Positions 17,354-26,600 of a stretch of DNA of 64,000 nucleotides are shown here, one piece after another. The position numbers and the translations under genes were made by a program. The DNA comes from a virus. Within the stretch, counting starts at the first letter, position 1. Each line of letters opens with the position of its first letter. The stretch is from positions 1 through 64,000 of the IMG/VR virus record IMGVR_UViG_3300031578_000005. One strand, 5' to 3'. The notes under the pieces are model-generated. The model worked only from the letters and a program-made list of their open reading frames with translations. It did not search any database and was not told the DNA's origin.

Positions 17354-20300
17354 ATGAGTGATGATTTAAATAATTATCAAATAACAAAAGAACGTGATCA
17401 TGTTATACTAGTTGACCCCAATTATGTGAATATTAACTATGAAAACGGTTTCGTTAATGGGATTCCCAAATATGAAGACATGTTTATTTTCGCTGAGCTA
17501 ACCGCAACAAGTAAAGGGAGAACAATCATTGATTCTACGGGTATTAATAGCACTAATACGGTAACAATTAATTTATTAGGTGTTAATCAGGATAATACAA
17601 CACCTAATTCCGATTATTTAAATTTTACCACGAACTATTATGATGGTAGTATGGGCGGTAAAGATATATACGAAAGTTTTGGTATTTCAGCAATTAATAT
17701 TAAAATAAATTCATCATTCATACCACAAGTTAATATTCAATTTGTTGATATTAGAGGATTATCATTTTTTAATAATGAAAAATCCCCATATAGAATATTA
17801 TTTGATTTTCCCCCGCCAACATTTAAGTTAAAAATTAAGGGATATTATGGAAAGGCATTAACTTATGAATTACACTTAGTCAAATATACAACTGAATTCA
17901 AAGCCGAAAACGGTAATTTCGTTATTGATGCACAATTTGTTGCAATGACATTTGCACCATTGAGCGATATTTTATTTAGATATGTTACAAATATTGCAAT
18001 GGTTAAAGATTTTGGCATGACCCCAATTCCTAATGCTAAGCCAAGGAATACATATGATTTAATTCTTAAATTAAAAAGTCTGTATTCTTCAATAAATGAA
18101 AAAATAAAAGCCGAGCCTGAAAGTAAAAGATTTGAAATCATAAGAAAAAATATTGAAATAATTAATGGTGGTATTGATAAGATTAATTCATATAAAGATG
18201 ATACTATTTTATCAAAAGATACCAATCAGCCATTATTAATTATAAATAGCACCACAAATCTTGTTGAAAAAACACCGACAAATGATTGGAGTTTAATTGA
18301 TAACACATTATATTATGACAAAATTATTCAAAAGAGTGCGTCAAGCGGTATTAATATAAACCCCAAAGATAGATTATATATCGGATATGCTGTTGGTGCA
18401 AATTCATCAACAGTTGATGACGAAGATATATCAAATTTCCCACCAACAATTGCTGCGTATGATGGCAATACATCACGTATGGATGATTTAGTAAATAGTT
18501 TAAATAAATATGCTGAAACATTAATAAGCACAGTTAATAACGTGATTCCCAACATTACAATATCAAATGCTAGTAGTAATGTTAATTACAAGAAAAATGT
18601 TGCAACTGGTGATGATTTCTCAACAAGATATGCAATTTTGGATATTACTAGTTACTACATTAGCTTATATAAACAAAAAACTAATCTAAATAAAGAAAAA
18701 CAATCAATATCTGACATAATTAGCACAAAAGTTAATAGTATGATTATTACTGAGTTAGGAATGATACCTACAATATATAATGTATTTAAAATAATATTAG
18801 ATGATGTTGACCAGTTTTTCACTGAATTTCGTAAATATGCTTTTGAGGCAGAAACTGATCATAAAAGAGATATTAATAAAATTGCTAATGGTACTGGTAG
18901 TTTTGATGTGAATGGAACAAAAATTTATGCATATCCATTAATTATGGAACCAAAAGATGGTAGAAATGAACGAGTTGCACCAATTAAGTTGAGAAGATCA
19001 GGCATTAGTTTTCCTGAGCTAACATTTGTGGATATTTTTATTAAATCATTTCAAGAAGAAAGTTCACTAGCTGCTTTATATGATTTTAGAAACAACCAAA
19101 ATGATGATGGAACATTTAAATGGGTTCCAATATCACCTGTTGATTCAAAAATTGGCGGTGCTTCAAATCTAAGCCCATATATTCCGAACAATATAAATAA
19201 CGCAACAATACAAATTTTTCAAACAATTATTGAAAGATATTATATGTTATCCCAAGGAATATTTCCTGATGAGTTTGGTCCAAATACAATTGATAGTGTG
19301 AGTGGTGCATATCAAGGATTATTTGCTGAAGCTGAAGCAGCTAATTTAGCTGAGGTATTATCATTATTGCCCGATGATAAGACATTAAAATTTATTAAGA
19401 CCTCAATAAATACTTATTTGAATGACATAAAGAATTTTTATAAAGACATTAATAAAATTAGTTTATCTTCTGAGAATACGTTATATTCTTTCGTAAATGA
19501 TGTTGATTATTTTCAAATTAATCCAGATAATTCTGACGTGGGAAAAATTTATGTCGATAAAATAAATCCAAATTTTGTTGGTCTTAGTATCTATGAAAAT
19601 GCAATTCCCATTCAGAACGCTACAGATATTAATGATGCAACAAAACCTGTTGATTACTTCAAAAAAAATTCTGGTGGTGTTTGGATAAAAAATCTTGCTC
19701 AAGGTAGACCAAGTGAATTTCATTATGATTTTACTGAACAAAACTTTTTATATGTTAGCGATTATAATTCTAATAAAATTGAAAAAAATATTGTTGATAC
19801 ATCAACCGGTACGGTGTTAACAACAAGATATGTTGGATATAATGAAAATCAAGCTGGTGTTAATTTAGGTAGCTATGGTTATTATCTATCAAAAGTATCA
19901 TTTAGTGATGCATATGATTATGGTAATAATTTTTTAGGCGGACCAAAATATGTTTATAATTTCAAAAATTTAACAAATTTAGCTAATGTTGTAGATGTAT
20001 GGGTTCAAGAATTAAACGATAACGGGCATTATTTGGAAGATAAAGTAATTAACACCAATTCTAAATTAAGTGCGCTATTAATATTGGCAAATTTCGGTTG
20101 GACATTTTCACCATTTAATACTTACCCAAATGATATAAATTCACTTATTTTCAATACAGCAGCGGGCATTGAAGTACCAAAATTTTTGATACTATATCTA
20201 GGTGCATTAGTTGATGCGATAAATAATGATTGGGAAAATGAAATTATTGATTATTTTACAAATGATTCTGGAAAATATTTAAAAAATGGTGGCATTTTTA

Positions 20301-21859
20301 TTGCTGCCGATTTACACGATATAAAACAATATCTATCAACAAAAGATTCCGAGACATTTAGCACAGCATTTAATGATTTTTATAATGCTGGCGGGTTATA
20401 CTCAACAATTCAGACTAATTTAGCTGAATATTGGAAAACGGCAAATGAAAGCATCACAGGTACAACGCCAATTTATAAAAATTTGCATGATGCTCTTGAT
20501 GTTTTATTGAATCCTAATTCTACTGTTAAGACAACTAACATAAAGGGGCTATATTTTGGAAATATATTACAACCAGTAATTGAGAGAGAAACTATTATAA
20601 CATATAGCCAAATTACATTTAAAATGGATAATTCTACCTATGGTAAGGCTAAATATAATTCACTTAGTACTAGAAGTACCAATGATAAAACAAAAAATAT
20701 TGATAATAACTATTTTAAAACACTTTTTAAAAAACTCGACAATTTACTTATTTTTGTGATTAAAACAAAAAAAGAAGAGCAAACAAAAATTGATAAATTA
20801 ACAAGTAATGAGGATATAATTACACAAACATACTATTCATTTAAAAATATTAACGATAAATGGATATCGGGAAAGGGTAATTCAATTAATGGATATCCAT
20901 TTAATGTTGGCGGTAAAAATCTTATAGATTCATTTGCATTTGTCGATAGAGCAATGAATCCTATTGGTGATACAATACTTAATGCAGAGATTCTTATACA
21001 ATTATTTGATGATCCCGACGTTTCGTTATTTAGTGTAATATCGCAATTATTATCTGTAAATGGTTTTGAGTTTTTCCCGCTACAAAATTTTATGAACTTC
21101 AACAATGCTGATAATTGGACTGATTCATTTAAAATTAATTTAACTACTGATAATGCAAATAATACCGCATTTGTTTGTATGTATATCGGTGGTGCTTCTA
21201 GCTATCTATCAACATCAAATAGTTCAAATGGTGGTTTTGAAAATGATGGAATTATTGATATAACCAATCCAGATGCACCAGAATTTAATTCAGCACCAAG
21301 TTCACCACTAGAAGATCAAGAAACTAATAATAAAGACTTTCCTTGGAGACAGGTTAGGGCATTTAGAGTTAGATTTGGTACACAAAATCAATCAATGTTT
21401 AGCGACATAAAAATTGATAGTAAAGAATATCTCGACACAAATGAATCAATACAAATTCTATCAAGAATGGCTGGCGATAATAAAATTAATGAACCAACAC
21501 CTATTGGTCAAAGCCTTTACAGCATATATGAAAGTAGGTCATATAAAGCATCAATCACCGGACTGGGAAATGCAATGATTCAACCAACACAATATTTTCA
21601 ATTAGAAAATATTCCAATGTATAATGGTGCATATATCATATTGAATGTTGAGCATAATATTATGCCAAACAAAATGACGACAACATTTTCTGGAACTAAA
21701 TTATCTAGATATCCAGTACCACGTGTTCTAAACCCAATAGCACTCGTTGGAATCGATAATCTTAGTGAATTGTCTGGTGGTGAAATCACACAAGTCGCAC
21801 TACTTAGTAATAATACATTAACACATCATAACTCAATGTACACACTTAAAATAACTTAA
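17354..21859 (+). CDS. Large baseplate hub-like protein
   Basis: A 1501-aa structural protein. The N-terminal block (VDIRGLSFFNNEKSPYRILF, then KLKIKGYYGKALTYELHLV) is typical of phage tail/baseplate proteins. The C-terminal block (YKASITGLGNAMIQPTQYFQ, then IPMYNGAYIILNVEHNIMPN and KMTTTFSGTKLSRYPVPRV) matches the gpD/gp27 hub fold, where Y-x-A-x-x-x-G-x-G and P-x-x-x-x-x-L/N-I-P-x-Y/F-x-G are conserved. It abuts the tail lysozyme gene with no spacer, as hub and cell-puncturing lysozyme genes often do. Confidence 0.7.
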   Translation: MSDDLNNYQITKERDHVILVDPNYVNINYENGFVNGIPKYEDMFIFAELTATSKGRTIIDSTGINSTNTVTINLLGVNQDNTTPNSDYLNFTTNYYDGSMGGKDIYESFGISAINIKINSSFIPQVNIQFVDIRGLSFFNNEKSPYRILFDFPPPTFKLKIKGYYGKALTYELHLVKYTTEFKAENGNFVIDAQFVAMTFAPLSDILFRYVTNIAMVKDFGMTPIPNAKPRNTYDLILKLKSLYSSINEKIKAEPESKRFEIIRKNIEIINGGIDKINSYKDDTILSKDTNQPLLIINSTTNLVEKTPTNDWSLIDNTLYYDKIIQKSASSGININPKDRLYIGYAVGANSSTVDDEDISNFPPTIAAYDGNTSRMDDLVNSLNKYAETLISTVNNVIPNITISNASSNVNYKKNVATGDDFSTRYAILDITSYYISLYKQKTNLNKEKQSISDIISTKVNSMIITELGMIPTIYNVFKIILDDVDQFFTEFRKYAFEAETDHKRDINKIANGTGSFDVNGTKIYAYPLIMEPKDGRNERVAPIKLRRSGISFPELTFVDIFIKSFQEESSLAALYDFRNNQNDDGTFKWVPISPVDSKIGGASNLSPYIPNNINNATIQIFQTIIERYYMLSQGIFPDEFGPNTIDSVSGAYQGLFAEAEAANLAEVLSLLPDDKTLKFIKTSINTYLNDIKNFYKDINKISLSSENTLYSFVNDVDYFQINPDNSDVGKIYVDKINPNFVGLSIYENAIPIQNATDINDATKPVDYFKKNSGGVWIKNLAQGRPSEFHYDFTEQNFLYVSDYNSNKIEKNIVDTSTGTVLTTRYVGYNENQAGVNLGSYGYYLSKVSFSDAYDYGNNFLGGPKYVYNFKNLTNLANVVDVWVQELNDNGHYLEDKVINTNSKLSALLILANFGWTFSPFNTYPNDINSLIFNTAAGIEVPKFLILYLGALVDAINNDWENEIIDYFTNDSGKYLKNGGIFIAADLHDIKQYLSTKDSETFSTAFNDFYNAGGLYSTIQTNLAEYWKTANESITGTTPIYKNLHDALDVLLNPNSTVKTTNIKGLYFGNILQPVIERETIITYSQITFKMDNSTYGKAKYNSLSTRSTNDKTKNIDNNYFKTLFKKLDNLLIFVIKTKKEEQTKIDKLTSNEDIITQTYYSFKNINDKWISGKGNSINGYPFNVGGKNLIDSFAFVDRAMNPIGDTILNAEILIQLFDDPDVSLFSVISQLLSVNGFEFFPLQNFMNFNNADNWTDSFKINLTTDNANNTAFVCMYIGGASSYLSTSNSSNGGFENDGIIDITNPDAPEFNSAPSSPLEDQETNNKDFPWRQVRAFRVRFGTQNQSMFSDIKIDSKEYLDTNESIQILSRMAGDNKINEPTPIGQSLYSIYESRSYKASITGLGNAMIQPTQYFQLENIPMYNGAYIILNVEHNIMPNKMTTTFSGTKLSRYPVPRVLNPIALVGIDNLSELSGGEITQVALLSNNTLTHHNSMYTLKIT

Positions 21860-22690
21860 ATGGCATATACCGCATTAAAACAAGAGGGAATTAATTTTAT
21901 TCGCAACGTTTGTAAAAATCAAGGAAATAAATTATTATCAGGTAAAGTTTCCGATGGTCCATTACCATATTGCAACCCCCCAACATCTCCTGACAAAATA
22001 TGGTATGCACACCCAAAAGATGATAGTGGTGTTTTAATAACAACAAGTATTGCGTTAGGAGAAGCATTAATTAAATGGTTTAATAAATATTCTGAACAAT
22101 ATGAACTGAATGCAAATATTATTGCAGCACAAGCATATGCAGAATCTGGATATATATTATGGAATTATCCATTAACCAGTTCAGCATCTGGAATTAGTCA
22201 ATTCGTTAATGATGCTGTTTATGATATAATCATTAGAAATCAGGATAAAACATTTTCTACAGATGAAATTAGTGCGATTACTAAAGACTTTACTCAACAC
22301 ATACCAATAGCCCCAAAAGTAACTATTGGTAAAAAAAATAAACCATATTTACATCAAAATATTTGTGATAATCCACAAATTATGATTAAAGCACAATGTT
22401 CGTACATGAAAATAATTGCAAATCGATGCGATGGAATTGCAAGTAGTTCATTGTTTGGGTATAATCGTGGACCCGAATATTCGTTTCCATCATACACTAA
22501 ATCAATAACTAGTGCAAGTAATCATAAGTCAGGATATGAAGAAGAAGGAATTAATTATGTTTATAGAATTTTTAATATATTAGGTAACCCTAAATATAAT
22601 AAAAATGGATATTTTGGACTTGATGAATTAAATTTAAATGAACCTTTTAATGAATTTAATGCGGAAATTGCAATATCAAATTTAAGTTAA
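21860..22690 (+). CDS. Tail-associated lytic transglycosylase
   Basis: A 276-aa SLT-type muramidase. NANIIAAQAYAESGYILWNY holds the catalytic Glu95 in the A-x-A-x-x-E-S-G motif, followed by SASGISQFV (S-x-x-G-x-x-Q/F-x) and a downstream GYNRGP. It starts one base after the hub stop codon and would open peptidoglycan during DNA injection. The last 70 residues are variable. Confidence 0.8.
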   Translation: MAYTALKQEGINFIRNVCKNQGNKLLSGKVSDGPLPYCNPPTSPDKIWYAHPKDDSGVLITTSIALGEALIKWFNKYSEQYELNANIIAAQAYAESGYILWNYPLTSSASGISQFVNDAVYDIIIRNQDKTFSTDEISAITKDFTQHIPIAPKVTIGKKNKPYLHQNICDNPQIMIKAQCSYMKIIANRCDGIASSSLFGYNRGPEYSFPSYTKSITSASNHKSGYEEEGINYVYRIFNILGNPKYNKNGYFGLDELNLNEPFNEFNAEIAISNLS

Positions 22691-23481
22691 AGCAATCCTG
22701 TTTTTAATTCATATAAACTTATAATATCATCATCAACACTATCTTTTTTATATGACATTTCATTAATCTTTTGAATAGCTTTCGCAATACCATCCTTAGA
22801 ATTTGTATTATTTACATTTTCCAATAACGCAATACTCTCGGTTTTATATGTTTCAAGTAGCTCTAATTTTTCATTATCTGTTGATTTAATTAATTGCAAA
22901 AATAAATTTCGGTCACCCTCATTTAATGAAAAATATTTTTCATTAAACTTATTAATCGCAATTTCAATTATATCGTCATTAATCTCGTCTTTTATATCGA
23001 CGTTTTCAGTAATTAGATTCTTCGGTGTTTTAATGTGATTTAAAACAACTGTAAATGATTCGTGAATGTCATCTACATCAACCTTATCATAATCAATGAG
23101 AGACTCTTTAATTAAATTGTCAATAGCACAATATAAATTATATTTATGACTATAATTCTCAGGTAAAAGATTAAACAAATCAGCCTCAATAAGCGGTATT
23201 AATTTTTCATGCTCCCTTTCAATTTCTTCTATAGTATATACCTCAAATAATTTAATGTTATTATCAATATAACGAGTCGCAGCAAGATCACTCTCAATAT
23301 GTTTATTTTCAATATTATTGAACACTTTAAACTCTAATTGTAATAACGGAGATTTTTTCATAACATCGAAAAAGTCAAAAGCAATTGCTTTTGATTCCCC
23401 AATCAAATTATTGTTGAAATATGAGTCTTTTAATTTATTTGATATCACCAAATTAACAACTCCAATATTAATGTTTTCCAT
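22687..23481 (-). CDS. Putative head protein
   Basis: A 264-aa acidic, helical protein (MENINIGVVNLVISNKLKDS...). It contains NLITENVDI, a possible gp21-type cleavage site, and lies between portal and lysozyme genes on the head-gene strand. A late-type motif is 18 nt upstream. A head or prohead-core role is inferred from context only. Confidence 0.45.
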   Translation of the reverse strand: MENINIGVVNLVISNKLKDSYFNNNLIGESKAIAFDFFDVMKKSPLLQLEFKVFNNIENKHIESDLAATRYIDNNIKLFEVYTIEEIEREHEKLIPLIEADLFNLLPENYSHKYNLYCAIDNLIKESLIDYDKVDVDDIHESFTVVLNHIKTPKNLITENVDIKDEINDDIIEIAINKFNEKYFSLNEGDRNLFLQLIKSTDNEKLELLETYKTESIALLENVNNTNSKDGIAKAIQKINEMSYKKDSVDDDIISLYELKTGLL

Positions 23482-23499
23482 ATAATATAATACAATTTA

Positions 23500-23508
23500 A
23501 TATAAATA
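23500..23508 (-). promoter_or_regulatory. Late-type promoter motif
   Basis: GTATTTATAT on the minus strand, 18 nt before the start at 23481. Confidence 0.45.
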
Positions 23509-23608
23509 CTGTAATTAAACCTAAAATGTTAGTATGTTGTAATATATTAATATATGATCAAAAACAATTGCTTCAAGTAATACATTTAACATACATATAT
23601 TCAATACT

Positions 23609-26600
23609 TTATAATTTGTTTTTCTTAATTCCTTTGTTAATAGTAATCGGATTTTCTAGTAATTCTGAGATTTCTTTAATCATGCTTTCAGCATTTTTAT
23701 TTAGTTTATCATTAATTTCATTATTCTCTTGAATAATGGCCTTTTGTTTTACTTTATTTTTACTTCCAGTCTCAGATGTGTTTCCAAAAACTAACTTTTC
23801 TAAATGTTCATTATATTCCCTTTCACTTAATTTATGATTTTCCATCATTGGTGGTATTCCACCACCAGCAGGAGCACCTGTTTCAGATGGCATTCCACCA
23901 CCTTCGGTACCACCACTTACCGGCATTCCCTCAATCGGTTCACCAAATCTTTTATCAATATCTGCAAATAAACCGGATTTCTTTATTGTAACTGGAGAAT
24001 CTTGAAGTTCTTGCATCACAACCTTTTCCATTTTTTGTTGCTTAAGGTCTTCAACAATTTCTCTATCAGTCATGTTAAATATCATACGCTTTGCTGTGGT
24101 ATGTGACATTGCAGCAATACCCCCTTCAGCACGTGTTAATTCAGTATATGTTTGTGCTTTTTCACGCATTAATTCTGACTTCAATAATTCTTGTTGTGTT
24201 GATGGATTGGTTAATGTTAAAGTAAAATCGCTTAAATCTTCTGCCGTGTACCCTAATAAAAATAAATGGATCATTGCCATTTTATTCAATTCTTGAATTA
24301 CTGATTGTTGTATTCGATTAATTTTTTTAGCGAATCTAATATCATATTGCGCCATGTTTTTACCAGCACCCGCAGCATCACTAAAACTTAAAAATGGTTT
24401 AGGCACACCAAGCCCAATAAATAAGTTATCTCTCAGATACTCAATATCTTGTATGGCATCTAAATTAGAATTTTTTGTAAATATTCCACATGATAATGCA
24501 AAATTATGATAATTATGAAATTCTTCATTACCATCAATGGTTATCGTACCAGTATCTTGTTTTTCAGTAAGAAACTCAATAGAAATAATCTTATGATTGT
24601 AACAAGGTACTTTGTGTTTAAAATCGTTCCAATTTGAATAGCCAAAATGTTTTAATAATTTATCAATGTTATTACGAGTAATTACAGTCATTTTATTTAA
24701 CTGTTTATTATTCGAATTTAATTTTTTGAATTCTACAAACCATTCAGAATTTTCAACATTAATTTTATTTTCAAGTATTAAATCAATTCTATTAAATTCA
24801 TTATAATAGTCAACAATTAAGTCAAGTAATTTTTCACTATATTTAATTGATTGTTTTTCTTTAATAATTTCGCCTAAATTTGTATTTTTCCATTGTAATT
24901 TAGTGTTATTTGAACATAATAATTTATGCTTTGGTTCATTCTTAGTTTTTATTGATTTCAATCTAATTCGATCAATAATTGCATTTCTATTAGGATTATT
25001 TTTAAATGTTTCAACCGACTTATTCCTAGATTTAATTGAATTATTAATACTTATATTATTTCTAAATTCTCTATCAATATTTGATAATTCATTAATATAT
25101 TTTTGTGCTGAATTAGATTGTTTTTTTCTTACATTAAAACAAAATTCTTTATCATATTTTAATTTATCGTGATAATTCTTTCTACCAGCTAATAATCTTA
25201 AATCAACAGATTTCTTAAATTCTTTATTAGTGTTATACTTAAATTTATATGCTTCGCTACCAATTGATGCTTGTTCAGCATGTTTTAATAGATGTTCATT
25301 AACTGTTAAAAATTCTAAATTATTTGGGTTATTATCATATCTATTAAAATTAATATGATGTCTAATTTTATTGGAATCTGGAATATTAAAATAATCCGAA
25401 ACCATTCTATGTGTATATATCCAATTATTTGTTGAATGATTATAAATCATTTCGTAATCATTCCCTTGATTTTTTATTTTTTCAAATTTTTTATTGAATG
25501 CCCACATTGATTCACCAACTTGTAAATCTTTGGCTTGTTTCTCACCATTAAATTTTGTTGGAAATTTATGATCAGGTGTACATATTATTTCCTCACCATT
25601 ATCTAAGGTCAGTTTAATCACTTGGGTGTTTTTACGAGTAATTCCCGCCCACGTAATTTTACTGGGCACAATTTGTCCTGTTTCGGAATCTATTGAATAT
25701 GACCATAATTCCTTACCCAATTCATATTCAGATATGACATCATTTAATTCAAGGCTTCTGCCATCAAGTAATTCAATCTTTGTATTTAACGCTAAACATG
25801 CTCCGGGAAGGGTGTCAATGCCTGTTTGGGTATTAGCATTTCTTACAGGTAGGAAATAATCTTCATCATTACCTAATATATTAAAACGATAATCAATTTG
25901 TCCACTATTTGGATTTACTTGTGAAGTTTTTTTAAATTTTGTTGCAACCTTATAGATATATTCTTCAATATCATCCTCATCAATATTTCCGACATCAATT
26001 TTAAATACTTTTTTCTCACCAGCACGAATAATACGATATGTTAACATAGCATCTTCAGCCATTACCAATTGCCTGAATACTCTACGAACTTTATTTAATA
26101 GGGAATTGTGAACAACAATGTTATTGGCATAAAAATTATGATTTTCATTATCGACATGAATATCATAAACAAAACCAATTTCATCTAATTCGATTGACTT
26201 TATTTTTTCGACAATGAAATCATTGGTTAATCTATTTTTAATGTCAGAAACAATTGTTTGCTTATTTTTTGATTCATAATAATATATTACATATGCATCG
26301 GAAATATTAATTACTTTATTGCCGTTAATAACAACATTATTTCTTTTTTTTCTTTTATTAATACTACCAGTTTTATATCCTAGTGATTGTGCCAGTAATT
26401 TAATATCGTTAATTAGTGCATAATTAGACATTTCGATTGTAAATCTTTTACAATTCCACTTATCAACGCTTACTGCCCCATCAGCATCTTGTAAACCTTC
26501 TAAAAATGCTTTTCTAATTTCAATCGATGCAGAATATATCCATTTGGGAATTCTTTTTGTTCTCGCATCCCCAGAAAATTCCATATTTTTTAATATTGTT